This document shows, in pieces, positions 49,945 through 59,217 of a stretch of DNA of 64,000 nucleotides. Each line of letters opens with the position of its first letter. Positions within the stretch are counted from its first letter, which is position 1. This stretch comes from Ruminococcus sp. (GTDB taxonomy: Bacteria; Bacillota; Clostridia; Oscillospirales; Acutalibacteraceae). Below the pieces are notes generated by a model. It was not told the origin of the DNA, searched no databases, and saw only the letters and a program-made list of their open reading frames with translations. A program made the position numbers and the translations under genes. The stretch is taken from the NCBI GenBank assembly GCA_017464765.1, contig JAFTYK010000038.1, positions 1 through 64,000 on the forward strand, written 5' to 3'.

Positions 49945-51663
49945 TTATTCAGCTGAAACGTTTGCTTCAGGTACAGGTTGTGGATCAGGAGTTGGAACAG
50001 GCTCCGGGTCAGGAGTTGGAGTAGGCTCTGGATCTGGAGTCGGAGTCGGCTCTGGGTCCGGTGTTACAGGAGGAGTTGTAGGAGTATCTCCGCCTGATGA
50101 GCTTCCGCCCTCAGTAGGCTTAGAGGTTGGCTTTTCTGTTTCAGAACCTGATGAAGAACCACCTGAAGATGAGCCACCTGATGAGCCACCTGATGAACCA
50201 CCTGAAGATGAGTAGTATGTTGAGTTTGGTAAGTTTTCAGTCTTTACTTTTTTACCGTCTAAGTAATATGTTCTGGTTGTCTCTGCTCGAAGACCATTTG
50301 AAAAGTAAGATGTAACAGATGAGCTGATTTTTATTTCGTCAAACTCAGGATTTTCAAGACCGTACATATTACAGTAGAGTTTTGTGCCTTCCATATAGCA
50401 CTCCATAAAGAGCTGATAATCAAAGCTGTTCTTAAGCTTTAAGTCGATGTTGCCGTAGTCAATTGTAGCGTCTCTGCCTACATCAACGTAGTCAGACTTA
50501 AAGTAATGGCACGCACGCTCAACGATATCCATACCACAAAGAGCTGCTGCATTGTAAATTGTTGTACTTGACTGGCAGATACCACCGCCAACACCGGTTG
50601 CACTTCTTCCGTCAATGATAACACCTGCAGGTTTGTATCCTCTGGAAGTCAGGTTAGAGTCACCTGTGCAGTTGTTGAAAGACCAAGTCTCACCCGGGTT
50701 AATAATAGAGTTATTACAAGCGCTGAGTGAAAGCTTCATATTAGAATTACCGTTTGAGTTGTTTGTAGAAACGGTAGTGAATGTTGAGAGCTTCTTAATA
50801 TTTGAAAGGAGATACTCCTTTGTGTATTTAGGTTCAACATTTTTTGACTGAGCATCAATATTACCTTTAACCTGACCGGAATCAAGGAAAGATTTGAGCT
50901 GATTCTCGAAACCTTCTTTATTAACTTCGATACCTATCTTCTCGTCCTGGAAAGTAAAACGGTCGTTGCCTTTTTTAGAGCTGTCAAAAGCTGTAACAAC
51001 CGCGTCACTTGCCTCTTGATTGAGGTCTGTCGCTACCTTCTCAACGACAGCAGTCATATCAGAATCCTCAACTTCTAAAGCGATTGTATAATTCTGCTCG
51101 CCTGAGTGTACGAGATTATCCTCGCTATACTGTTTAGCTTCTTTGAGTACCTCATCGGTATTGAATGTATATTTAAAATCGTCTTTAGTGAGCTTTGTAC
51201 TCTTATCAGCAACGTTAACAGTAATTGCAATCTCATTAGAGAGCTTAGTCTCTTCTGATTTCATAAGCTCTTCTGCCTCTTTTTGGGAAAGGCCTCCAAG
51301 GGCGATACCGTTAACATAAATATTGTTAGCATACTCAAAGTCGCCCATAAACGTATATACACAAAAGCCTGCTGCACCAAGTAATAATACAAGGCAAATA
51401 ACAACCGCTACTATAACGCCTGTTTTCTTAGATTTTTTTCCAGACTTTTTGTTTTTTATCGGTTCATCATCTATAATTACGAAGTCGTCACTCTCAGGTG
51501 CTGTGTTTTTTGCAGGCGCTGAATTTCTTACAGGAGTTGTAGCTACGCCCTTAGTATTATTTGATTTATTTACGCTTGCGTTAGCTCTGTTTCTTCTTGC
51601 TTCTTCAAGTATTGCATCTATTTCCATTGTGTTGGAGAAATCTTTTTTATTCTTATTTTCCAT
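49945..51663 (-). CDS. VanW/YoaR-type cell wall protein
   Basis: The product has 572 residues. The cytoplasmic N-terminus is basic and about 80 residues long, with one membrane helix (VIVAVVICLVLLLGAAGFCVYTF). Outside, a peptidoglycan-binding-4-like region (about 110-290) precedes the VanW domain (GETWSFNNCTGDSNLTSRGYKPAG; GVGGGICQSSTTIYNAA; ACHYFKSDYVDVGRDATIDYG). A Gly-Ser repeat linker and a Pro-Thr-Asp-Glu repeat tail end the protein, as in wall-spanning proteins. VanW proteins are linked to peptidoglycan; the biochemical role is unknown, though an L,D-transpeptidase-like function has been discussed for relatives. Confidence 0.88.
   Translation of the reverse strand: MENKNKKDFSNTMEIDAILEEARRNRANASVNKSNNTKGVATTPVRNSAPAKNTAPESDDFVIIDDEPIKNKKSGKKSKKTGVIVAVVICLVLLLGAAGFCVYTFMGDFEYANNIYVNGIALGGLSQKEAEELMKSEETKLSNEIAITVNVADKSTKLTKDDFKYTFNTDEVLKEAKQYSEDNLVHSGEQNYTIALEVEDSDMTAVVEKVATDLNQEASDAVVTAFDSSKKGNDRFTFQDEKIGIEVNKEGFENQLKSFLDSGQVKGNIDAQSKNVEPKYTKEYLLSNIKKLSTFTTVSTNNSNGNSNMKLSLSACNNSIINPGETWSFNNCTGDSNLTSRGYKPAGVIIDGRSATGVGGGICQSSTTIYNAAALCGMDIVERACHYFKSDYVDVGRDATIDYGNIDLKLKNSFDYQLFMECYMEGTKLYCNMYGLENPEFDEIKISSSVTSYFSNGLRAETTRTYYLDGKKVKTENLPNSTYYSSSGGSSGGSSGGSSSGGSSSGSETEKPTSKPTEGGSSSGGDTPTTPPVTPDPEPTPTPDPEPTPTPDPEPVPTPDPQPVPEANVSAE
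49978..50065 (-). repeat. Short tandem repeats encoding a Pro-Thr-Asp-Pro-Glu tail
   Basis: Four imperfect copies of a unit of about 24 bp encode P-x-P-T-P-D-P-E in the C-terminus of the VanW protein. A neighbouring Gly-Gly-Ser-Ser run lies at about 50139-50215. Both are prone to slippage. Confidence 0.7.
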
Positions 51664-51820
51664 CTATGTAAACCTCCCACATTATTTGATATTTTGACAG
51701 ATATATAATACATTACGCTAAAATCACTAATAATCTTTTAGAGAAATATAAAAAATAAATATTGACGAAAATTGTCATCACTTTTTAAACTTTGTATATA
51801 TAATTTTAACATAATGGATA

Positions 51821-51849
51821 TTGAAGTGTGGTATTATTTGTAATATAAT
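51821..51849 (+). promoter_or_regulatory. SigA promoter of the glycosyltransferase gene
   Basis: TTGAAG (51821-51826), a 17-bp spacer, TATAAT (51844-51849). Confidence 0.72.
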
Positions 51850-51882
51850 CAATTATATACTAAATCACTGGGGATAATGACT

Positions 51883-53160
51883 ATGAATATTCTGATTCTT
51901 TCTGCATCTACAGGCGGTGGCCACAACCGTGCTTCCAACGCCTTGAAAGCATACATAAACAATTGCGACAATCACTCTAAGGTTGAAATAATCGATACGC
52001 TCAAGTACTGTTCTTCACTACTTGATAAAACTGTCACTTTAGGCTATAAAACTCTTGCTAAAAACGCTCCCGAACTTTACGGTACTTTTTACAAGACAGC
52101 CGACAAAGAATCTCCTATCTCGGAGCTTGTAAATACAGTTATGACTCAGTTCGCGAAAAAGCTTCTTCCCCTCATCGAGGAAAAGCAACCTGACATTGTG
52201 GTAACCTGTCACCCGTTTGCCTCAAGTATGATGTCAATTTTAAAAGAAACTTACGACATTACTGTGCCTGTTGTTTCCATTATTACTGACTATATGCCTC
52301 ACCGAGCTTACATAGGTGGTCATATCGACGCTTATGTAACAGCAAGCAAAGATACCGCTGAGAATTTAGCGTCAAAATACGGAGTAGACGAAAATCATAT
52401 TTATCCACTTGGCATGCCGATTTTTAACAGCTTTTATGAAAGTGACGAAAAACGCAACCGCGAAACCTTAGACAGACTTGGTTTTTCTCACGAAATCCCT
52501 ACAGTACTGATTATGGCGGGCAGCTTCGGTGTTACAGACATCTTGAAGATTTACGAAAACCTCGTAGAGCTTGACACTGACTATCAAATTATCGTCATCA
52601 CCGGCAAGAACCAAAAACTGTATGATGCTTTCGAGAAAATTCTGACCAAGGACATCAAAGAATTTGAAACTCACGATTACTCACAGCTTTTCTCAGGACT
52701 GGGTGACGCGAACATCGCAAAGCTTGTTTTAGAACACAGCGAACAGCTACGTCAGGAACTCAGCGCAAAGCTCATCAACACTTTCAAGCGTTCTACCGAC
52801 AAGACAAAACCAACAAAGCTGTTCTACTTCGTTGATAATGTAGAAGATTATATGCACGTTTCCGACCTGATTATCACTAAGCCGGGCGGACTTACAACAA
52901 GTGAGAGTCTTGCTTGTGCTTTGCCGATGGCAGTATTCAAGGCTTTTCCTGGACAGGAAGCGCAAAACGCTGATTTCCTAGTCGAAAAAGAAGCTGCAAT
53001 TGTACTCGAAAAAGGTGAAAAGGGTGCAAAGCAAATCGAGGAACTTTTAAAACATCCTGACACCTTGAAGCAAATGAAAGAAAACTGCAAAAACTGCGCT
53101 CTTGTCAATTCAACCGAGCGTATTTACTCACTTATGCAGGATATTGTTAAACCAAAATAA
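51883..53160 (+). CDS. UgtP/MGDG-synthase-like glycosyltransferase (GT28)
   Basis: The product has 425 residues from the ATG at 51883, which is better spaced from GGGGAT than the ATG six bases earlier. The opening MNILILSASTGGGHNRAS is the MGDG-synthase N-terminal motif. The C-terminal half has VADYMHVSDLI-type sequence, YMHVSDLIITKPGGLTTSE and LPMAVFKAFPGQEAQNADFLV, the UDP-sugar-binding region of GT28 enzymes. The likely role is adding glucose or galactose to diacylglycerol at the inner membrane face, to make glycolipids or a lipoteichoic acid anchor. Confidence 0.88.
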   Translation: MNILILSASTGGGHNRASNALKAYINNCDNHSKVEIIDTLKYCSSLLDKTVTLGYKTLAKNAPELYGTFYKTADKESPISELVNTVMTQFAKKLLPLIEEKQPDIVVTCHPFASSMMSILKETYDITVPVVSIITDYMPHRAYIGGHIDAYVTASKDTAENLASKYGVDENHIYPLGMPIFNSFYESDEKRNRETLDRLGFSHEIPTVLIMAGSFGVTDILKIYENLVELDTDYQIIVITGKNQKLYDAFEKILTKDIKEFETHDYSQLFSGLGDANIAKLVLEHSEQLRQELSAKLINTFKRSTDKTKPTKLFYFVDNVEDYMHVSDLIITKPGGLTTSESLACALPMAVFKAFPGQEAQNADFLVEKEAAIVLEKGEKGAKQIEELLKHPDTLKQMKENCKNCALVNSTERIYSLMQDIVKPK

Positions 53161-53166
53161 TATGAA

Positions 53167-55488
53167 CTAACTTAATACCCTCACACACAACGCTGTAATG
53201 TCGTCGTCATGGCCGTCATTACGGCGTTTTTTTGCCTCTTCAACAATGCTGAAAGCAAGCTCTTCCATACTTTTATCAGACCATGAAGAAATTTCCTTCT
53301 CAAGCCACCTTTCATCACCCGTAATTACTCCGTCAGATACCATAACAACTATATCGCCCTGTGACAAATTCATCGATTCTTTTGAAAACTTCACCTCGTT
53401 CAATATTCCTATTGGCAGGCTGGACATATCCTTTTTGTACAGGCGGCTATTTTTCTTTATGTACGTTACACACGCTCCTGCTTTCAGAAATTCTGTTTTC
53501 CCTGTAAAAAGATTGAAGTCTACTATATCAAGTGTTGAGAGTGATTCCTCCTCGCTTTTTATCATCAGCGATGAATTAACCACCTGCAAAGAGCAATCAT
53601 AGGAAAGCCCGGCTTTGAGTAGCTTTGACATAATACTGACAGCCATATTGGAATCAACCGCAGCACGCCCTCCAGTACCCATGCCGTCAGACAGTATAAG
53701 CACAGTGCTGCCCATGCCATTGTTAAAATAATTCAGACAATCGCCACACAGCTCTCCGTTGCCGTAAATATGCTGAGCCGATCCGATTTCTACATCAAAA
53801 TTTGGTCTTTCGCACAAGGTAATTTTTGCTCTGTCTCCCTCGTAACTTATCATAGGCGACTCAAAAGCCCGTCCGCAGGAAATTGACACTTCTTTTGTGA
53901 GAACACTCTTGCTGATATCCACTTTATTATTTAGAATAATTGTTATTTCGACTACCATGCCCCTCCCCTTACTCAGCCTGCAACTACAATCAATAACAGA
54001 TAGTCCTAAGGATAATAACGCTTCCTCCACCCTAACAGAACACTCAGTATCAAAACGCTCACAGCTTTTAAATTCTTCTGACATATCTTGTAAAATATCC
54101 GAAAGGCCCGCAAACTGCGATGCCACTACCGAGCGCACCTGTGTTATTCTGCGTCGTGCCGCTTCACACGAAAGGTACTCTTTATAGCTTTGGTTTATGC
54201 TATCGACAAGCTCTGCTACACGGCAACATTTTATCGAAAAGTTCTCTTCAATATCATTTTCTTTAACAAATCCGTTTTTCTTCAGTGTATTCGTAAGGCT
54301 GTGAAAATCTTTCTCTTTAGCTTCCTTTTGTTTTTCAAAGCAATAGTACCTCATACCACATCTAGAACAAGTATGCTCACAAGCGTTTTCGTATATCCAG
54401 CTTGCATTAGGAGTATAAAGTCGAGATAGTTTTTGCGAAACATTATTCACACAGGAACTGACATTTTCGAGTGCTTTGGAAGCGAAGGAAAGCCTAGTCG
54501 TGACCGCTCTAGTAACCGCTTCGCTATCAGGATTTCTCTCGCTTTTAGAAAACACTGTGCTGACATAGTTTCCTAAAGATTTGGGTAATAGCATAAATAC
54601 AAAAGATGCCACAATTGACTCAATAAACACCGCAAATATCAGCTCATCGTCGCTACTCGAAAACGCCATTGTCAGATTGCATATAATTACACTGAGTGCT
54701 ACAGCAAGTTTTCCTGCAGGCGAGAAAAGCCCACCCATTAGCCCTGAAAAGGCGTAACCTGCTGACAAAAACATCAAGTCGTTACTCGACAGCGAAAATA
54801 CTATTCCTGTGGCTACTCCCGCTATTGTACCGCCGGAAATTGAGCAGTACTGCGCTGATATCAGAATAATAAGCAAAGCCATTATCCGACCGATAGATAT
54901 ATCTCCTACAGTAAGCGACGAAAATGCAAGTAGCAGTATACACCCAGACATTGCAATACACGCGATCTCCTGATTATTCAAAGCCGAAAGGCTTCTGCTA
55001 CAGCCAAAAAGCGTGACAGTACGCGACATAAAATAAGCTCCAGCAGATGAAAGTATCGCTTCCATCAGGCACAAAGTTATTTGTGACAGCTCACTTGAGC
55101 TGGAAAAAGTAAGTGCAACTCCCGTGATAAAGACAGGTATAAATGCTACTACACAGGGAAAAAACCTGCTCTGTGATACTTTTTTAAACTCATTGAGTAC
55201 CCATCGAAGCGCACCAATGGAAATCACAATAGCAATATACCTGAAGCTGTCAACAGGATTTTTAATAAGAAATCCTACTATCGCCCCCATCAGTCCCGAA
55301 GGCATATATGAAAACGGAACTGCCGATGCAAAAGATGCACCAAACGGTGAAAGCTCACCCATCACCGCTCCACGCGACACAAGCAACCCACTCACAAAAT
55401 ACATTATATGTACAATCACTTCCCGTGTAACCGTGAAAGCGGTTTCTTCAACATTACGTCTTTGTTTAGCAATTTCTTTGTAAGCCAT
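53167..55488 (-). CDS. spoIIE: Stage II sporulation protein E (PP2C phosphatase)
   Basis: The product has 773 residues from MAYKEIAKQ; the ATG three codons upstream abuts the ribosome site. About ten membrane helices fill the first 310 residues (beginning REVIVHIMYFVSGLLVSRG). A central region with several Cys residues (CEHTCSRCGMRYYCF) and a C-terminal PP2C domain follow, with ILSDGMGTGGRAAVDSN, VMVSDGV and DDDITALCV, whose Asp residues bind the metals. In Bacillus it dephosphorylates SpoIIAA and so activates SigF in the forespore. Together with spoVAD it shows the organism has a sporulation programme. It is monocistronic here. Confidence 0.93.
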   Translation of the reverse strand: MAYKEIAKQRRNVEETAFTVTREVIVHIMYFVSGLLVSRGAVMGELSPFGASFASAVPFSYMPSGLMGAIVGFLIKNPVDSFRYIAIVISIGALRWVLNEFKKVSQSRFFPCVVAFIPVFITGVALTFSSSSELSQITLCLMEAILSSAGAYFMSRTVTLFGCSRSLSALNNQEIACIAMSGCILLLAFSSLTVGDISIGRIMALLIILISAQYCSISGGTIAGVATGIVFSLSSNDLMFLSAGYAFSGLMGGLFSPAGKLAVALSVIICNLTMAFSSSDDELIFAVFIESIVASFVFMLLPKSLGNYVSTVFSKSERNPDSEAVTRAVTTRLSFASKALENVSSCVNNVSQKLSRLYTPNASWIYENACEHTCSRCGMRYYCFEKQKEAKEKDFHSLTNTLKKNGFVKENDIEENFSIKCCRVAELVDSINQSYKEYLSCEAARRRITQVRSVVASQFAGLSDILQDMSEEFKSCERFDTECSVRVEEALLSLGLSVIDCSCRLSKGRGMVVEITIILNNKVDISKSVLTKEVSISCGRAFESPMISYEGDRAKITLCERPNFDVEIGSAQHIYGNGELCGDCLNYFNNGMGSTVLILSDGMGTGGRAAVDSNMAVSIMSKLLKAGLSYDCSLQVVNSSLMIKSEEESLSTLDIVDFNLFTGKTEFLKAGACVTYIKKNSRLYKKDMSSLPIGILNEVKFSKESMNLSQGDIVVMVSDGVITGDERWLEKEISSWSDKSMEELAFSIVEEAKKRRNDGHDDDITALCVRVLS

Positions 55489-55614
55489 TTCTAACATCCT
55501 TTTTTTGAGAGTGATTTAATTATAAGTGCTGTTTCTCCTCACTTTTGTCACTGTTTGTGTGTATATTTATGTTTTGTTTTGTAGATATTCTCCTTATAAA
55601 AAGGCAAAAAGAAA

Positions 55615-55638
55615 AACCGACTAAAAACTTAGTCGGTT
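55615..55638 (-). terminator. Terminator of the GH13 lipoprotein gene
   Basis: AACCGACTAA/TTAGTCGGTT with an AAAC loop. The minus strand continues TTTCTTTTTGCC. Confidence 0.82.
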
Positions 55639-55659
55639 TAACTCATAAATATATAATTA

Positions 55660-57270
55660 TCAGTTAGCTTTCAAAATAGCTGTTGACATTGGTGGCATTG
55701 AAAGAACGCCTTTTTTGAAAGTCACGTTCCAGTCTTCGGCAGTAGCATCATACTCTTCAGGGTTAGAAGCAACTACACCACCTCTGAATTCTGCGTTCTT
55801 GAGCATTTCATCAGTAACCTCAAGTTCTAATGTTTCATCGCCACCGTAGTGAATAACAAGGAGCTTTTCGCCTTCATACTCGATATAATAACCGCCTACG
55901 TATGGATCGTTACTGTCTAAAATCTCAGTAATCTCACCACGCGCAATTTCAGGGTTTTGGTTCTTAAGTCTGATTATTCTGCGATATGTATTGAGCAGGC
56001 TGTCCTCTTGTTCTAACTGCTGTTTAACGCCGCCTAAAGCATTTGGCTCAACCTCTGCAACACCGTTTACATAGATGTTAGGAAGATTATCGTTATCCCA
56101 AATCATAGCTGTACGATATGACGCGTCATTTGTTGTGTTAGGAGCTTCAATACCGATTTCTTCACCATAATATGTGAATGAGTTACCAGGTGAGAGTAAG
56201 TAAAGTGAAGCTGCGAACTTCTGTTCGTAATCTTCGAGAGAGTTACTTACTCGAACCATATCGTGGTTTGTAAGGAAGTTAGCATTAATAGCTAATTCGT
56301 TACGCTTTTTAATATTATCGTTATATTTCTTTAAAGCTTTTACAAAAGACTGTGTATTACCACTTCTGCCAACGATAACATACTCACCGCTTGTGTCACC
56401 AAATTTGAAGTTAAAAAAGCTGTCAATACCTGACTTGTACTGTTCATAAATAGCACCTGCACTATCCCAGTCCTCGCCTACCATATATACATCAGGATTG
56501 TATGACTGTGCCATATCGTAGAACCATGTCATAAACTCGATGCCATCTGTGTGGTCATCAGAAAAGTACTTTACAGCGTCAAGTCTGAAGCCGTCAACAC
56601 CTCTGTCAAGCCAGAACTTAACAACATCTTCGAAATAATCTCTTGTACCCTGATATGAAAGGTTCCAGTCAGGCATTTCCGAAGAGAACTGTCCCTCGTA
56701 GAAATAAGAAGTGTCGGTAACTCTGCGAGTGTGGTTGGTGTCGGAGCCTTCTCTGAAGTTATAATACTGAGCGTAACCGTCCTCTTTGCCCTCTCTAAGC
56801 TCATCGCAAGCATTCAAGAAATAAGGGTGGTTATTAGCACTGTGATTTACAACAAGGTCGATAATAACAGCGATACCGCGCTTATCACATTCAGCCATAA
56901 ATTTGTCGAAAATCTCGAGTGTACCGAACTCAGGGTCGATATCGAAATAATCTTCAACGTTGTACTTGTGATAAGAGTATGATGGCATCATCGGAGAAAG
57001 CCAGATACCGTCAACGCCTAAATCATCGCCTGTATTAGGATCACCGTCATTTAAGTAATCAAGCTTTGAAATGATACCCTCAAAGTCACCTGTTTCGTCA
57101 CCATCAGAATCGCAGAAAGATCCAATCCAGATCTGGTAGAATGTTCTGTACTTGTCGTTTGATACTAAAACTTCGTTTGATTCAACAGGGTCAGTATTGC
57201 TACCACAACCGCATAATACACAAGAAAGCGCAATCATAACTACAAGCAATAAAGAAATAAGCTTTTTCAT
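55660..57270 (-). CDS. Extracellular GH13 alpha-amylase-family lipoprotein
   Basis: The product has 536 residues. The lipobox LCGC (Cys22) anchors it to the outer membrane face. GH13 regions: FYQIWIGSFCDSDGDETGDF, DLVVNHSANNH, GFRLDAVKYF with nucleophile Asp231, YMVGEDWDS with Glu266 and FLTNHDMVR with Asp337. The C-terminal beta domain ends MPPMSTAILKAN-like (VLSMPPMSTAILK). It probably degrades starch or maltodextrins at the surface for import by the permease at 61.5-63.9 kb. No carbohydrate-binding or dockerin module is attached. Single gene with AAAGGAT site and own terminator. Confidence 0.9.
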   Translation of the reverse strand: MKKLISLLLVVMIALSCVLCGCGSNTDPVESNEVLVSNDKYRTFYQIWIGSFCDSDGDETGDFEGIISKLDYLNDGDPNTGDDLGVDGIWLSPMMPSYSYHKYNVEDYFDIDPEFGTLEIFDKFMAECDKRGIAVIIDLVVNHSANNHPYFLNACDELREGKEDGYAQYYNFREGSDTNHTRRVTDTSYFYEGQFSSEMPDWNLSYQGTRDYFEDVVKFWLDRGVDGFRLDAVKYFSDDHTDGIEFMTWFYDMAQSYNPDVYMVGEDWDSAGAIYEQYKSGIDSFFNFKFGDTSGEYVIVGRSGNTQSFVKALKKYNDNIKKRNELAINANFLTNHDMVRVSNSLEDYEQKFAASLYLLSPGNSFTYYGEEIGIEAPNTTNDASYRTAMIWDNDNLPNIYVNGVAEVEPNALGGVKQQLEQEDSLLNTYRRIIRLKNQNPEIARGEITEILDSNDPYVGGYYIEYEGEKLLVIHYGGDETLELEVTDEMLKNAEFRGGVVASNPEEYDATAEDWNVTFKKGVLSMPPMSTAILKAN

Positions 57271-57414
57271 TTTATCAATCCTTTACTTTTAGATCGCTAA
57301 AGATTAAAACCGCTTTAGCCTTCCTTCAAAGTATACCATAAATTATACAAACTTCAACACTTTTCAAAAATAAAGGCAGGTATTTTCCATATCTGTCAGG
57401 CTAATGTCAAGAAA

Positions 57415-57443
57415 AAAACAGGGTGGAAAAACCACCCTGTTTT
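57415..57443 (-). terminator. Terminator of the dockerin-protein operon
   Basis: AAAACAGGGTGG/CCACCCTGTTTT with an A5 loop. On the minus strand the stem continues into TTTCTTG. Confidence 0.85.
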
Positions 57444-57448
57444 TAGCA

Positions 57449-59185
57449 TTAAAACTCTGTAATAATCTGCGCAACGAAACGCTGAATCAAAGTTGCTTCC
57501 GTTATTTCAATATGACCATCTTTGTCAATATCAGCTTTTTTCTGCTGTTCATCGCTTAAAACAATCATCTGCGCGACATGCTTCTGAATCAATGTTGCAT
57601 CAAAAATGGTAATTTTATTATCACCATCAACATCTCCGAGCATTAGTTCGTTATTAGCCTCACATGGAGCAAAATCGTAGTAAAACTCAACATACTTTTC
57701 GTCGTGAGAACCAAAAGCATTAGACTGCTCACCATTTATTGAGCCTGTCGCTTCGTTGTAACCGTCTACCATATAGAATGTGCAGTTTCCTTCTGCAACT
57801 ACTCCTACAACTACGCGGTATTTTCTGCCCTCTACAAATTTTGCGTCAGCTGAAACAGCCTTTGGTGTAGCGTCTGTTATGTCATACCACGAAACTTCGT
57901 CTACGTTACAGCCTTGTGTATAGCAAAAAGCTGACATAACAGGAGTAGCTCCCGCAACAGGCTCTACCACTTCACCAATATCAACAAATGATACTACCTG
58001 TGGAGCGTTTAATGTATAAGTAACAGTAAGTATTGCCGCAATCTCATTACCGGAAGTTTCTGCGTTCTTACCACCTACTGTAGCTGTGATGTCAATCCAA
58101 TCATCTGAATCAACTTTGAACTTGTAGCCGTCGTTTGCTCTAAGCCAGATTTCAAGCTCGTATGTGTGTCCAGCTTCGAAAACATCTGTTTCTTTGAGAT
58201 TAACGTGTGATGAGGTTGTAACATCTGTCCAGTAAACAGCATTTATATAGTATCTTGCAGTATCAGCAACAGAAAAGTCAGGACAAGCACCAACGCTTGG
58301 AGCTGTTACACCTGTCACATCAACATGAGTAACCTCTTGTCTATTGTCACCGAAAGCATAGCAGATTCTAGCGTAGTATCTACCGGTTTCACCTGCTGTT
58401 TCAGTGGTCGCTTTGTTGCCGTTTACATATCCGACAACGGCAGCGTTGCCATTTGCATCTGTTGGAAAATACATATCTCCTAAGGTTTCAATCGCTACGT
58501 TTATCTCGTAAACGTGACCCTCTTCGAATTTATCGCTAAAATTCATAAATGTCTGAGTTGTGTAGTCGTACCAGGCAACGCCCTCGATATAATATGGAGA
58601 GTTCATATAACCTATTGTAACGCCCTGTGTCAACAGCTCAGGATAAAAATCAGGGTACTCACCCGGAACTGGCTCGGTGACATCTAATTCAACCTCGTTT
58701 ATTATCGGGTTTTCGTAGCAAGGCTCAAAAGTGTACTCAACAAACTGTCTAAACTTTCCAAAATCTTTATCGACAGTTGCCGTTTCACCATTTACCTTTG
58801 CTTTTACAATTGACTTATTATCCTCATCAACTCTGAACTCGTAGCCGTCTGATGAACGCAAAAGAATGTTGACAGTATAAATATGACCTTCGATAAATGT
58901 ATCTGTAGGCTGTACAACACTCTGTGTTGTTTCGTCATACCACCACTGACCGTTCACTACATCATAATCGCCATCATGCTGATCGTCAAAATAATAAGCG
59001 TCTGTGTTGAGAATACAAGTGTACTTCGGTTTCTCTCCCGCATAAGGAGTAGCAACACCTGTTAAGTTAATATCATAAATAACGATAACATCTTTTGAAT
59101 TAGCCGCAAAAGCACAAATTGTTGTAGAAACAATGAGCATCAAAACAAGTGCAAAGCACAAAAATCCTTTAAATATTCTTTTCAT
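57449..59185 (-). CDS. Secreted dockerin protein with four repeat domains
   Basis: The product has 578 residues: a signal peptide (ending AFA before ANSKD), then four repeat domains of about 115 residues, each with the pattern V-x-x-P-x-x-G-x-x-P-x-F...W-x-D-x-T-T...F-x-x-G-H-x-Y-x-h-x-h-x-L-x-A-x-D-G-Y. The C-terminus is a type I dockerin with two EF-hand-like loops, GDVDGDNKITIFDATLIQKHV and ADIDKDGHIEITEATLIQRFV (each repeat D-x-D-x-D-G/N-x-I). Dockerins bind cohesins on a scaffoldin, so this protein should be assembled into a cell-surface complex. No glycoside hydrolase domain is visible. The gene follows the other dockerin gene by 32 bp. Confidence 0.88.
   Translation of the reverse strand: MKRIFKGFLCFALVLMLIVSTTICAFAANSKDVIVIYDINLTGVATPYAGEKPKYTCILNTDAYYFDDQHDGDYDVVNGQWWYDETTQSVVQPTDTFIEGHIYTVNILLRSSDGYEFRVDEDNKSIVKAKVNGETATVDKDFGKFRQFVEYTFEPCYENPIINEVELDVTEPVPGEYPDFYPELLTQGVTIGYMNSPYYIEGVAWYDYTTQTFMNFSDKFEEGHVYEINVAIETLGDMYFPTDANGNAAVVGYVNGNKATTETAGETGRYYARICYAFGDNRQEVTHVDVTGVTAPSVGACPDFSVADTARYYINAVYWTDVTTSSHVNLKETDVFEAGHTYELEIWLRANDGYKFKVDSDDWIDITATVGGKNAETSGNEIAAILTVTYTLNAPQVVSFVDIGEVVEPVAGATPVMSAFCYTQGCNVDEVSWYDITDATPKAVSADAKFVEGRKYRVVVGVVAEGNCTFYMVDGYNEATGSINGEQSNAFGSHDEKYVEFYYDFAPCEANNELMLGDVDGDNKITIFDATLIQKHVAQMIVLSDEQQKKADIDKDGHIEITEATLIQRFVAQIITEF
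58016..58300. repeat. Repeat-domain block duplicated between the two dockerin genes, copy 1
   Basis: This segment matches 59437-59715 closely over about 270 bp. Both encode the WTDxTxSSHVNLKETDVFEAGHTYE domain. The best explanation is intragenic domain duplication between adjacent genes. Confidence 0.75.
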
Positions 59186-59217
59186 AATTTACCCACCTTC
59201 CTTAAATGGATTTATAG

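Noticed and set aside
49978..50065. CRISPR-like or intergenic tandem repeat
   Set aside because: The units are imperfect, lie in frame within the VanW gene and encode a Pro-rich tail. No spacers are present.
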